DNA from: Pelagicoccus sp. SDUM812003
GTDB lineage: Bacteria; Verrucomicrobiota; Verrucomicrobiia; Opitutales; Opitutaceae
Length of the DNA: 64,000 nt
Reading direction: 5' to 3'
Assembly (NCBI RefSeq): GCF_031127815.1
Contig: NZ_JARXHY010000004.1
Span: 186,001-250,000 of the forward strand
Numbering within the stretch: the first letter of the stretch is position 1; each line of letters begins with the position of its first letter. Shown here in pieces: positions 16,131 through 24,985 of the stretch. Both the position numbers and the translations under genes were made by a program. Below the pieces are notes generated by a model. That model was not told where the DNA came from. It searched no databases and saw nothing but the letters and a program-made list of their open reading frames with translations.

Positions 16131-17525
16131 ATGAATAATATGAAAAAACTCCTCCGAATAATTCCAGGATGCCTGCTCTTCGCGTTGGTCGCGTCGATGG
16201 CATTGGATCTCTCAACCGCGATGGCTCAAGAAGAAGAGAGTCCTGTCGCTGACTATCTTGAGATGGTCGAGTCCTACGGACCCGAATACGCTCCTGCTTT
16301 CGACTTTTTCACCGTGTCGATGCTCTGGACCGTGATGGCCGCAGCTCTCGTATTCATCATGCACCTCGGCTTCGCGACCCTCGAGGCTGGACTGACGCAG
16401 TCCAAGAACACCGTAAACATTCTCTTCAAGAATGTGTGGATCATCTCGATCGGCCTTCTCACCTACGCTTTGGTGGGTTTCAACACGCACTACCCGGGAG
16501 ACTTCAATGGTTGGTTCTCCATCGGCGGCCCGATTGGCGATCTGAATGCTGACGGTGGTTCGACCTGGGGCTACGGCGGTCTTGGCCTGGCTATGACTGG
16601 TTTCGGCGACTTCATCTTCCAGGCGATGTTTGCCGCGACAGCTGCGACTATCGTTTCCGGAGCGGTTGCCGAGCGCGTGAAGCTCTCCTCCTTCATGATC
16701 TATTCGACGATCCTCGTGGCGTTTGGCTACACCATCGCCGGCTCCTGGCACTGGGGTGGCGGCTGGCTCAACCAGATGGAAAATCCTTTTTACGACTTCG
16801 CCGGTTCCACTGTGGTCCACGGTTTCGGAGGCGCAGCGGCCTTGGCGGCAGTTTTGATCCTGGGACCACGCAAAGGCAAGTACACCAAGGACGGCAAGAT
16901 CAAGCCGATCCTCGGTCACAGCATGCCGCTGGCGGCAGTGGGCGTTTTCCTGCTCTTCTTCGGATGGTTCGGATTCAACGGCGGCTCGGTACTCTCCGCT
17001 AATCCTGGTCCTCTCGGTCTGGTCTTCACCACGACCGCTCTTGCCGCAGCTGCGGGGGGTGTCGCTTCGATCTTCATCTCTTGGATGGTTCTGAAGAAGC
17101 CGGACCTTTCGATGGCCCTCAACGGTCTGCTCGCAGGTCTGGTGAGCATCACCGCCGGCGCTGACTCGGTTTCCGTGTGGAGCTCGGTCATCATGGGCGC
17201 CATCGGTGGCGTGATTGTGGTTTTCTCGATCCTCTTCTTCGACAAGATCAAGATCGACGACCCTGTCGGCGCGATCTCCGTTCACGGAGTGTGCGGCATC
17301 TGGGGCACTCTCGCCGTTGGCATCTTCGGCGGAGCAAGCTTCGTTTCCCAGCTCATCGGTGTAGTTGGCGTCTACGTATTCGCGTTCGTCTTCTCGCTCG
17401 TGCTTTTCATGGTCATCAAGGCGATCATGGGTGTGCGCGTTGCGGAAGAAGAAGAGTTCGAAGGTTTGGACGTGGGCGAGCACGGGCAGGAAGCCTATCC
17501 GGACTTCTCTATCTCCTCTCGCTAA
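16131..17525 (+). CDS. amt: Ammonium transporter
   Basis: 464 aa from the ATG at 16131 (16140 is equally possible). An N-terminal signal peptide (hydrophobic core about residues 10-30, Ala-x-Ala before QEEE) precedes an Amt/MEP/Rh channel domain with about eleven membrane helices. Seen: the family signature in the fifth-sixth helix region and the twin pore histidines in STVVHGFGG and ISVHGVCGIWG. It conducts NH4+/NH3 for nitrogen scavenging. It is preceded by a strong sigma-54 promoter match and followed after 88 bp by glnB, whose product normally plugs Amt when nitrogen is sufficient. Confidence 0.97.
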   Translation: MNNMKKLLRIIPGCLLFALVASMALDLSTAMAQEEESPVADYLEMVESYGPEYAPAFDFFTVSMLWTVMAAALVFIMHLGFATLEAGLTQSKNTVNILFKNVWIISIGLLTYALVGFNTHYPGDFNGWFSIGGPIGDLNADGGSTWGYGGLGLAMTGFGDFIFQAMFAATAATIVSGAVAERVKLSSFMIYSTILVAFGYTIAGSWHWGGGWLNQMENPFYDFAGSTVVHGFGGAAALAAVLILGPRKGKYTKDGKIKPILGHSMPLAAVGVFLLFFGWFGFNGGSVLSANPGPLGLVFTTTALAAAAGGVASIFISWMVLKKPDLSMALNGLLAGLVSITAGADSVSVWSSVIMGAIGGVIVVFSILFFDKIKIDDPVGAISVHGVCGIWGTLAVGIFGGASFVSQLIGVVGVYVFAFVFSLVLFMVIKAIMGVRVAEEEEFEGLDVGEHGQEAYPDFSISSR

Positions 17526-17565
17526 AGGGTATCTGTAAGGTTAAGAAGTACATTTACTTGCATAA

Positions 17566-17952
<387 letters not shown>

Positions 17953-17981
17953 TCGACTCCTCGGATAGGATTTCATTTTCG

Positions 17982-18011
17982 GCCGGCCTCCTCGCGAGGC
18001 CGGCTTTTTTT
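17982..18011 (+). terminator. Terminator after glnB
   Basis: Stem GCCGGCCTC / GAGGCCGGC (17982-17990, 17996-18004), loop CTCGC, followed by seven T. A textbook intrinsic terminator 30 bp after the glnB stop. Confidence 0.92.
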
Positions 18012-18318
18012 GTCCGTCACCATCTTGGAAGAGAGCTGGCTTGCTCCGTAGGTAAGCGTATTTGCTGTCCCGATGCTGGTGGACAGAGCTCGGGCCCCTA
18101 GGCAGGGCGCTTCTAATCATATTGGTCGGGCTGCTCGGGCGCCCATGGCGTGGCAGCGAAGGCTTCTTGTCTGAAGCCGGTTCTCGGAACCCCCTCGAGG
18201 ACAGCTACTGGTCCTCGTCTCTCGGTCCTGTGAGCGTCCGCGGCATTCGGCGCCAGCCCCTAGTTCGAACGTGACGACCAGCGCGTGCGAGGCAGGGGCG
18301 GGAGAGCGACCTAGCGCT
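18012..18318. other. Non-coding gap with a row of hairpins
   Basis: About 300 bp between convergent genes without a credible ORF. It holds three abutting hairpins: GGCTTC/GAAGCC (18161-18178), GGTTC/GAACC (18179-18191) and CGAGGAC/GTCCTCG (18196-18217). GGGCGC and GGGCGCCC segments lie just upstream. I could not match it to tmRNA, RNase P, 6S or SRP RNA. It may be an unannotated structured RNA or decayed sequence. Confidence 0.35.
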
Positions 18319-19152
18319 TTACGCAGACTTGACGGCGCGTGCCAATTGAAGCTGCAGCTCTTCGATGTCTTCCGGTACTTGCAGACCGGCGTGATGCTTG
18401 AGAGCCTCGATGAGGTTTAGGTTCGCTTTCAGCCGATCGTTGGACTGCTCTGCAGCGGCGACGCGACTGCGACGAATCGCTTCGCCCGAACGGACGGCTA
18501 AGTTGAGAGCGATCTGCTGTTTTTCGCTCAGCGGAGAGGCTTCCACCACTAGCTTTTTCGCCTCCTCCACGAGATCGTCGTAGAGCGATTTCAAGTGGCT
18601 TTCCCGTTCCGCGCCGGACAGCGCGTCCTGTTCGGGGGAGTAGTAGGCCACGGCCTTCTTGAAGGTCTCGGGGTGAATGGCCGAGACATACTGCATGGTG
18701 TTGACGTGCTGGATGAAGCGGAAAATGCGCAGGCTGTTGGGCAGTTCGGCCAGCATCAGAGCCATGTACAGGGCGTAGAAGATGGTCAGGAGGGCTCCCG
18801 CGCCCATCAGGAGCCCGGTGGTGAGCAGCACGAGGTTGAGCAGCAAGCCGGTGAAAAGGACAATGAGAGAGAGGACGCAACGGTCGAACTGGCGGGCGAA
18901 CGGAACGGGGAAGGGTTTTAGCGTCTTCAGATCGTAGTAGCGCGCCGGCACGTCTCCGTAGACGATGCCGAGCAGGTAGAGGATCAGCGGCACGAACAGC
19001 ATGGGCCAAAGCCAACCTGCTCGCTCTTCGATGCCTCCGGTGTAGTATTCGAAGAGCGTCGCTCCGAATAGCAGCATCACAATCAGCAGCATGCCCTTTT
19101 TCCAAGGGGTGATCTGGATCGGATCTGGCTTCGGCTCGTGCGCGGGATTCAT
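18319..19152 (-). CDS. Hypothetical membrane protein with helical C-terminal domain
   Basis: 277 aa from the ATG at 19152 (MNPAHEPKPD); longer versions begin in sequence that lacks coding character. Four hydrophobic segments lie in the first half: about residues 20-36, 46-63, 90-112 and 115-135. The second half (about 150-277) is soluble and strongly helical (VEEAKKLVVEASPLSEKQQ; IEELQLQLARAVKSA). No family is recognised. It is followed by no clear terminator of its own. The topology suggests an inner-membrane anchor carrying a cytoplasmic coiled-coil-like domain. Confidence 0.8.
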   Translation of the reverse strand: MNPAHEPKPDPIQITPWKKGMLLIVMLLFGATLFEYYTGGIEERAGWLWPMLFVPLILYLLGIVYGDVPARYYDLKTLKPFPVPFARQFDRCVLSLIVLFTGLLLNLVLLTTGLLMGAGALLTIFYALYMALMLAELPNSLRIFRFIQHVNTMQYVSAIHPETFKKAVAYYSPEQDALSGAERESHLKSLYDDLVEEAKKLVVEASPLSEKQQIALNLAVRSGEAIRRSRVAAAEQSNDRLKANLNLIEALKHHAGLQVPEDIEELQLQLARAVKSA

Positions 19153-19246
19153 GAGGAGGATCTGTCTGGGATGGCTCAGGCGAAGCCGTCTTTCAAGCAG
19201 ATCTAGGGAACCTCTCCCTGATTGGAATGCAAAACGCCTTGGGCAC

Positions 19247-19272
19247 AAAAAAAGGCAGCTTTGATGGCTGCC
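19247..19272 (-). terminator. Terminator of the tRNA-Val transcript
   Basis: On the minus strand GGCAGC / GCTGCC (19272-19267, 19259-19254) is followed by seven T. It lies 28 bp past the tRNA 3' end. Confidence 0.85.
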
Positions 19273-19299
19273 CGGCTTCGTTTTCTGAATGTCGTAAAG

Positions 19300-19376
<77 letters not shown>

Positions 19377-19462
19377 ATCGGAAAAGGTGGGAAATAAGGA
19401 ATATGCGTTGAGGCATGGCAAGGCAATTTTTCAGGAAAAAACAAATGCGGCGAACATGCTCC

Positions 19463-19492
19463 TTGCATGCCAGCGAGACCTCGCCTTATAAG
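19463..19492 (+). promoter_or_regulatory. Candidate promoter of the ilvN-hemC series
   Basis: TTGCAT (19463-19468), 18-bp spacer, TATAAG (19487-19492). The -10 element is good and the -35 weak. The start point would be near 19499, leaving a leader of only about 20 nt. The -10 lies in the palindrome CCTTATAAGG. Confidence 0.35.
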
Positions 19493-19518
19493 GGCGGCTT
19501 TTCCCTATCCGATCACTC

Positions 19519-19989
19519 ATGAGACACACCATCTCCGTCCTCGTAGAAAATAAATTTGGCGTCCTGGCCCGCATCGCAGGCCTCTTCAGCGGCCGCGGGT
19601 TCAACATCGACACCCTAAACGTGGCTCCGACGCACGATCCTGAACTGTCCCGCGTCACCGCTGTGGTCCGCGGCGACGACACGGTGCTCGACCAGATCAC
19701 CAAGCAGCTCAAGAAGCTGATCAACGTGGTGGAAGTGCACGACTTCCAGACAGGGCAGGCGGTCAGCCGCGAACTGGTCATGGTGAAGCTCAAGGCCGGT
19801 TCCGATCATCGATCCGAAATTATCCAGATCTGCGAACTTTTCCGCGCCAAGATCATCAACGTGAACCATGAGGACGTGGTGGCGGAGATCACCGGCGACG
19901 AAGGCAAGATCGAGGCGTTTCTGAATCTAGTGGAGTCTTTCGGCATCCTAGAGCTGTGCCGCACGGGCAACCTCGCCATGCAGCGCTAG
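19519..19989 (+). CDS. ilvN: Acetolactate synthase small (regulatory) subunit
   Basis: 156 aa, typical for the IlvH/IlvN type. It binds valine and gives feedback inhibition to the catalytic subunit in branched-chain amino acid synthesis. Residues 1-75 form the ACT domain (HTISVLVENKFGVLARIAGL, FSGRGFNIDTLNV), and the C-terminal half is the ALS_ss_C domain (ELVMVKLKAG, VAEITGDEGKIEAFL). The catalytic ilvB is not adjacent, which is unusual; upstream is a tRNA on the other strand. hemC begins 35 bp downstream. Confidence 0.96.
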   Translation: MRHTISVLVENKFGVLARIAGLFSGRGFNIDTLNVAPTHDPELSRVTAVVRGDDTVLDQITKQLKKLINVVEVHDFQTGQAVSRELVMVKLKAGSDHRSEIIQICELFRAKIINVNHEDVVAEITGDEGKIEAFLNLVESFGILELCRTGNLAMQR

Positions 19990-20024
19990 TCGGCGCGATC
20001 GGCTCAACGCTTTCGGAAAAGAGG

Positions 20025-20900
20025 ATGAGCGCCCCGGATCGGGAATTTGTCATCGCGACGCGCAAGAGCCCTCTGGCCATGGCCCAAACCGAACTTGCGA
20101 AATCGCGGTTCGAATCAGCTATGCCAGATGCTCGATTTCGTATCGAAAAGATGGTGACCACTGGCGACAAGCGTCAGGAATGGTCGCTGGAGAAGCAGGG
20201 CGGCAAAGGGCTCTTCACCAAGGAGCTGGAGGACGCTTTGCTAGACGGTCGCGCGGACTTCGCGGTGCACAGCGCCAAGGACCTGCCTTCGGAAATGCCT
20301 CGAGGGCTTGCCTTGGCTGGCTTTCTCCCGAGGGAAAGCTGCGAGGACGTGCTGATCGTGCGCGAAGGTGTGGGGACGCCAGCCAGCATCGCCACCAGCA
20401 GCCCGCGTCGCCGCATTCAGCTGCGCTACCTGTTTCCGGAAGCGGAGTTCACCGAGATTCGTGGAAACGTGGATACGCGGCTCAACAAGATCGCTCGCGG
20501 GGTGGCTGACGCGACGGTGCTCGCTTCCGCAGGTTTGAACCGGTTGGGCATCTCCGAATGGGAGGGGGTTACGTTTCGTAAGCTCACGCTTGACGAATGC
20601 GTCCCTGCGGTGGGACAGGCCGCAGTCGCTATCCAGTGTCGGGAGGAGGACGTACCCTTGTTCGCTCCGCATCTCGACGAGGAAACCGCGGTGGCGGTTC
20701 ATCTCGAGAGAGCGTTTTTGCAGACTTTGGGCGGCGGATGCCAGGTGGCGTTCGCGGTCAACTACACAGATACCGCTCTGCGGATCTTCCATCTCGCTTG
20801 CGGACGGGAGACGCGAAATCTGCCGCGGGAGTATGTAGCCAGTCACTACGAAAAGATCGCCAGCGGCTTAATCGAACAGCTCGAGCTAAAAGATGCCTGA
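20025..20900 (+). CDS. hemC: Hydroxymethylbilane synthase (porphobilinogen deaminase)
   Basis: 291 aa from the ATG at 20025, chosen because a purine-rich AAAAGAGG stretch precedes it and the family N-terminus (FVIATRKSPLAMAQ) follows closely. It polymerises four porphobilinogen molecules to hydroxymethylbilane. Seen: KGLFTKELEDALL, catalytic Asp86 in AVHSAKDLP, SSPRRR (substrate arginines), RGNVDTRLNK, and Cys239 in GGGCQVAF for the dipyrromethane cofactor. Domain 3 is on the short side. The stop overlaps the start of cobA/hemD by 8 bp, so the two are translationally linked. Confidence 0.97.
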   Translation: MSAPDREFVIATRKSPLAMAQTELAKSRFESAMPDARFRIEKMVTTGDKRQEWSLEKQGGKGLFTKELEDALLDGRADFAVHSAKDLPSEMPRGLALAGFLPRESCEDVLIVREGVGTPASIATSSPRRRIQLRYLFPEAEFTEIRGNVDTRLNKIARGVADATVLASAGLNRLGISEWEGVTFRKLTLDECVPAVGQAAVAIQCREEDVPLFAPHLDEETAVAVHLERAFLQTLGGGCQVAFAVNYTDTALRIFHLACGRETRNLPREYVASHYEKIASGLIEQLELKDA

Positions 20901-22416
20901 GGGAATCGTTTATCTGGTCGGCGCGGGCCCAGGCAACCCGGAGCTTTTGACAGTGAGGGCGAAGGAGCTGATCGAATCCGCGCAGGCTTTGGTGTACGAC
21001 TATTTGGTTCACCCCGCCTTCATGCACCTGGTCCCAAGGGACTGCGAAATGATCTGCGTGGGCAAGCGAAAGGGGTTTCACTCCAAGCCGCAATCCGAGA
21101 TCCAAGCCATTCTCTTGCGCAAGGCGAAGGAGGGGAAGCGAGTCGTGCGGCTGAAAGGTGGCGATCCGTTCCTGTTTGGCAGAGGAGGAGAGGAGGCCAA
21201 GGCCTTGCAGGAGGCTGGCATCGAGTTCGAGGTGGTCCCCGGGATCACCGCAGCCATGGGCGCCTCGGCCTACAGCGGCATCCCGCTTACGGATCGCAAC
21301 ACCAACGCGACGCTCGTCTTCGTGACTGGCCATGAGGATCCCCAAAAAATGGATACGACCGTGGACTGGGCGTCGCTGCCGAAAAAGAACTCCATGATTT
21401 GCGTCTACATGGGCGTTTCGAATCTGGAGCCGATGGCGCGTCGCTTGATCGAGGGAGGCTTTCCCAGAGATACGCCGGTGGCCTGCGTCGAATGGGCGAC
21501 GCTGGGGCACCAGCGAATTTGTCGGGGAAAGCTGGATACGATATCGGAGGTTTCCAAGGCGTTTGGCCTGAAGGCGCCGGCAATCATTATGGTAGGAGAG
21601 AATGCGGCTATGAGCGAAGAATTATCCTGGTTTGAGAAAAAGCCTTTGCAGGGGCGCCGCTTCGTGGTGACCCGAAGTCGGGGGCAAGCGAGCGAGCTGA
21701 GCGCCAAGCTGGAAAGGCTGGGGGCGGAAGTCATCGGGCTGCCGCTGATTTCCATCACCCGAAACATCGACCCGCAGACCAAGGAGGACGTGTTCAAGGA
21801 GATCGCCTCCTACGACTGGCTGGTGTTTTCCAGCCCGAACGGGGTGCGGTTCTTCTTCGAGGCCTTCTTCGAGACCTTCGAGGACATTCGTTCGCTCGGC
21901 TTTCTGCGCATCGCGGCAGTGGGTAAATCGACCGCGAAGGAAATCAAGAAGTACTACGTCACCACGGATCTGATACCGGACGAAGCGAACGCGGAGAGCT
22001 TGGCCGATGCTTTGATCGCCACCGACAGCATGGACAGCGCGAAGATCCTGGTGGTCGCAGGCAACCTTGGACGGGACGTTTTGATCGACAAGCTTGAGGA
22101 GGCTCGGGCCATCGTGGATCGTTTCGAGGTCTACAAGACCGAGCAGACGGATTTGAGCGAGCAGCCCGCGGCCAAGCAGTTTCGCGAGCAGGGGGCGGAT
22201 GGCATCCTGTTTACCAGCTCCTCGGGCGTTCGTTCCTTTGTGGAGCAGGCCAAACACCTGCAGCTTGGCGACGGGGCGCTGCGTCCCAAAACCATCAGCA
22301 TCGGCAAGATCACGTCCGCTGCCATGAAGGAGATGGGGCTGCCAGTCGATTTGCAGGCCAAGGAGGCCAGCCTCGACAGCCTCGTCGAAGCGGTGGTCAA
22401 ACGCTTCGGCAAATAA
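20893..22416 (+). CDS. cobA-hemD: Uroporphyrinogen-III methyltransferase / synthase fusion
   Basis: 507 aa, two enzymes in one chain. Residues 1-245 are the SUMT domain (GAGPGNPELLTVRA, LKGGDPFLFGRGGEE, PGITAAMGASAYSGIPLT), which makes precorrin-2. Residues about 250-507 are uroporphyrinogen-III synthase (GRRFVVTRSRGQASEL, DWLVFSSPNGVRFF, DGILFTSSSGVRSF). Together with HemC this converts porphobilinogen to uroporphyrinogen III and on toward siroheme or cobalamin. The fusion is known in several phyla. It overlaps hemC by 8 bp and a DegT-type gene follows after 39 bp. Confidence 0.96.
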   Translation: MPEGIVYLVGAGPGNPELLTVRAKELIESAQALVYDYLVHPAFMHLVPRDCEMICVGKRKGFHSKPQSEIQAILLRKAKEGKRVVRLKGGDPFLFGRGGEEAKALQEAGIEFEVVPGITAAMGASAYSGIPLTDRNTNATLVFVTGHEDPQKMDTTVDWASLPKKNSMICVYMGVSNLEPMARRLIEGGFPRDTPVACVEWATLGHQRICRGKLDTISEVSKAFGLKAPAIIMVGENAAMSEELSWFEKKPLQGRRFVVTRSRGQASELSAKLERLGAEVIGLPLISITRNIDPQTKEDVFKEIASYDWLVFSSPNGVRFFFEAFFETFEDIRSLGFLRIAAVGKSTAKEIKKYYVTTDLIPDEANAESLADALIATDSMDSAKILVVAGNLGRDVLIDKLEEARAIVDRFEVYKTEQTDLSEQPAAKQFREQGADGILFTSSSGVRSFVEQAKHLQLGDGALRPKTISIGKITSAAMKEMGLPVDLQAKEASLDSLVEAVVKRFGK

Positions 22417-22455
22417 GCTCCCTTTTTTCCGTTCTTATCCTAGAGTTTCCATCAA

Positions 22456-23553
22456 ATGAAAGTTCCCTTCATCGATCTGCAGCGGGCTCACGCTCCGCTC
22501 AAAGAAGAGTTAATCGAAGCCTTTTCCAGGACCATCGATCATGGCGGCTACTGTCTCGGCCCGGACGTGGACGCCTTTGAAGCGGGCTTCGCGGAGGAGC
22601 AGCATGTCGCCGGGTGCGTTGGCGTGGGAAGCGGAACGGAAGCCTTGCACTTGATCGCCCTCGCCATGGGAGTCGGACCTGGCGACGAGGTGGTGGTGCC
22701 AGCCTTCACCTTCATCGCCTCGGCCTGGTTCGCCCAGTACGTGGGGGCGAAGGTCGTGTTCGCGGATGTGGATTCCAATACCTTCACGGTTACGCGCGGT
22801 AGTATCGAGAAAGTGGTGACAGATAAGACCAAGGCGATCGTGGTGACTCACTTGTTCGGCCAAGCGGCCGATATGGAGCCGATCATGGCCTTCGCCATGG
22901 AACGTGGCATCAAGGTGGTGGAAGACGCTGCTCAAGCCCACCTCGCCCAGTACAAGGGACGCTATGTGGGGGACATCGGCGACGCCGCCGCGTTTTCGTT
23001 TTATCCCACAAAGAACCTCGGCGGGCTCGGCGAGGGCGGCGCGGTGACCTCTCGCGACAGCGCATTGCTGGAACAGATCCGGATCCTTCGCGCCCATGGC
23101 TCGAAGGAGCGGTATTTGAATCATTTCGTTGGATACAACAATCGCATGGAGGGCCTGCAGGCCGCAGCTCTGAACGTGAAGCTTCCTCACTTGCGTGGCA
23201 AGACGGCGCGCCGTCAGCGAATCGCTCGCGGCTACCTCGGTGGGATTTCCAACAAGGACATTCAGCTTCCCATGCCCACCCGCTACGGCGAATCGGTTTA
23301 TCATATGTTCACCATTCGCCACCCGGAGCGCGATCGCCTGAAGGCCTACCTTGCGGAGCAAGGCATCGGCTCGGACATCGTGTATCCCTATCCGTTGCAT
23401 CTGCAGCCCTGCTTCAGCTTCCTCGGCTACCGGGAGGGCGATTTTCCCGTAGCGGAAGAGGTGGCGAAGACCTGCCTCAGCCTGCCGATCGTGCCGGAGT
23501 TGACCGACGAGGAGATTGATTATGTGATCAAAGCCTTGAACGCTTTCGCCTGA
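22456..23553 (+). CDS. DegT/DnrJ/EryC1/StrS-family PLP aminotransferase
   Basis: 365 aa, full-length. These enzymes usually aminate nucleotide-linked keto-sugars. Seen: FIDLQRAHAPLKEEL at the N-terminus, GSGTEALHLIALAMG, PAFTFIASAWFAQ, VVEDAAQAHLAQ, and the PLP lysine in SFYPTKNLGGLGEGGAV. The C-terminal half has NHFVGYNNRMEGLQAAAL. Genes for sugar nucleotides are not nearby; the neighbours are hemD and trpF, so the product cannot be deduced from context. It is 39 bp after cobA/hemD and 17 bp before trpF, on the same strand. Confidence 0.95.
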   Translation: MKVPFIDLQRAHAPLKEELIEAFSRTIDHGGYCLGPDVDAFEAGFAEEQHVAGCVGVGSGTEALHLIALAMGVGPGDEVVVPAFTFIASAWFAQYVGAKVVFADVDSNTFTVTRGSIEKVVTDKTKAIVVTHLFGQAADMEPIMAFAMERGIKVVEDAAQAHLAQYKGRYVGDIGDAAAFSFYPTKNLGGLGEGGAVTSRDSALLEQIRILRAHGSKERYLNHFVGYNNRMEGLQAAALNVKLPHLRGKTARRQRIARGYLGGISNKDIQLPMPTRYGESVYHMFTIRHPERDRLKAYLAEQGIGSDIVYPYPLHLQPCFSFLGYREGDFPVAEEVAKTCLSLPIVPELTDEEIDYVIKALNAFA

Positions 23554-23570
23554 GGCTTGTCTCACCTAGG

Positions 23571-24224
23571 ATGGTCAACGGAATCCAGTTTAAGGTGTGC
23601 GGTCTCACGCGGGCGGTTTGCGCTCAGGCTGCCGCGGAGGCTGGGGCCGACTTTCTAGGGTTCATTTTCTACCCCAAGTCTCCACGTCACATTCGCTTGG
23701 AGCGCTACCATGATATCGAAGGGCGCTTGCCGAAGCTGCCTCGCGTCGCGGTGACGGTGGCGCCTGACATCTTCACTTTCGCCAAGCTGGAGGCGGCGGG
23801 GTTCGACTATTTTCAGATCCATTTTCCGGTAGGCTTGAAGGAGGAGATACCCAGTTGGGAGCGTTTGGTGGGCAAGGATCGGCTCTGGCTCGCTCCCAAG
23901 ATTCCGCCGGACGTCGAATTCGACCAAAGCATGTTGGACCACTGCTCCGGCGTGCTTTGGGACGCTTACAAGAAGGACGCCAGCGTCTATGGGGGTACCG
24001 GCCAGCGCAGCGATTGGAAATCCTTTGCCCAGCTTCAGCGGAAGTACCCGGATCACCGGTGGATCCTCGCGGGCGGCATTTCCCCCGAAAACGCGGCGGA
24101 GGCCATCGAGGAAACGGGAGCGAAGTGCCTGGATTTCAATAGCTCCCTGGAAGCGGAACCGGGATTGAAGGATCTAAATCGCTTAGCGGAGGTCAGAGAT
24201 GCTCTGTCCAAGGTGTTGCTCTAG
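23571..24224 (+). CDS. trpF: Phosphoribosylanthranilate isomerase
   Basis: 217 aa TIM barrel. It catalyses the Amadori rearrangement of PRA to CdRP, third step of tryptophan synthesis. Seen: FKVCGLTRA with catalytic Cys10, GADFLGFIFYPKSPRHI, the catalytic Asp in LWDAYKKD, GGTGQRSDW, and the phosphate loop WILAGGISPENAAEAI. It is separated from trpB by 16 kb and clustered with hemC/hemD, so tryptophan genes are dispersed. The start at 23571 lacks a Shine-Dalgarno sequence; coupling to the preceding gene (17 bp) may compensate. Confidence 0.95.
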   Translation: MVNGIQFKVCGLTRAVCAQAAAEAGADFLGFIFYPKSPRHIRLERYHDIEGRLPKLPRVAVTVAPDIFTFAKLEAAGFDYFQIHFPVGLKEEIPSWERLVGKDRLWLAPKIPPDVEFDQSMLDHCSGVLWDAYKKDASVYGGTGQRSDWKSFAQLQRKYPDHRWILAGGISPENAAEAIEETGAKCLDFNSSLEAEPGLKDLNRLAEVRDALSKVLL

Positions 24225-24298
24225 AACGGACCCGCGTTTTTGAGTGGCCATGCAGCGTGATAACATTTTATTTACCCAACAATCAAGCGCCCCGCCTT

Positions 24299-24889
24299 AT
24301 GCATAAAATTCTACGTATCCCAACCGTCTGTCTTTTCACTGCATCCCTCGGGGCTTTCGCATTCGCTCAGGAGGATGCGGCGGAGGTTCAGGAAGCGCCA
24401 GCCGAAGCGGAGGCTGTCGAGGAATCGGATCCATCAGTAGGCACCAAGGCCTACGACGCGACCACCGTTCGCGAGATGTTCGACAAGCTGAAGCAGGAGA
24501 ACCAGCGGCTCGCCGAGGAAGAGGCTCCCCATTTGAACTCGGATCATTTGGAGGTCATCGAACTGGCTCCCATCAATGTCGATCCGTATGAAGTGCGCAA
24601 CTTGGACCTGCTGATCGATCGCCTGGATCCCCAGCCGCGACGTCGCCTGGAGCGATTGGCGGCCATCGACCCCGAAGCGGCGAACGAGCTTCGTGTTTCC
24701 ATCCGCTCCGAAGAGCGCTTCTTCGCAGGCGAGAATGACGCGATAGACAATGCGGGCGGCCGCACCGCCAACGTTGATTTCCGCAAGGTGGGCAGCACGC
24801 TTGCCGATGCGGTCAAGAAGGCCAAGGAGTCGATGCGCAAGAAACAGGTCACCGACGACCAGGCTACGTTGCCGACCGAGGCCGAATAG
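24299..24889 (+). CDS. Hypothetical exported protein
   Basis: 196 aa from the ATG at 24299; the longer frame begins upstream of the signal peptide and is unlikely. A clear signal peptide (MHKILRIPTVCLFTASLGAF, cleavage after AFA) is followed by an acidic Glu/Ala-rich segment, a coiled-coil-prone stretch (MFDKLKQENQRLAEEE) and a charged remainder with ELAPINVDPYEVRNL. No domain is recognised. It ends the same-strand series from ilvN and is followed by a bidirectional terminator. Confidence 0.75.
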   Translation: MHKILRIPTVCLFTASLGAFAFAQEDAAEVQEAPAEAEAVEESDPSVGTKAYDATTVREMFDKLKQENQRLAEEEAPHLNSDHLEVIELAPINVDPYEVRNLDLLIDRLDPQPRRRLERLAAIDPEAANELRVSIRSEERFFAGENDAIDNAGGRTANVDFRKVGSTLADAVKKAKESMRKKQVTDDQATLPTEAE

Positions 24890-24925
24890 GGCTTTGGGGT
24901 GGATCCCTTAGATTTTGAAAACGAA

Positions 24926-24953
24926 AAAGGCGGCTCATCATTGAGTCGCCTTT
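24926..24953. terminator. Bidirectional terminator
   Basis: AAAGGCGGCTCA / TGAGTCGCCTTT hairpin with loop TCAT, one mismatch, lying between convergent stops at 24889 and 24986. The minus-strand reading has five T after the stem, the plus strand three followed by GTT. Confidence 0.8.
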
Positions 24954-24985
24954 GTTGTGCCTAGGTCGATTTGAAGATTTGGTCT

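Noticed and set aside
18012-18318. tmRNA, RNase P, 6S or SRP RNA
   Set aside because: None of the conserved cores I know could be found on either strand.
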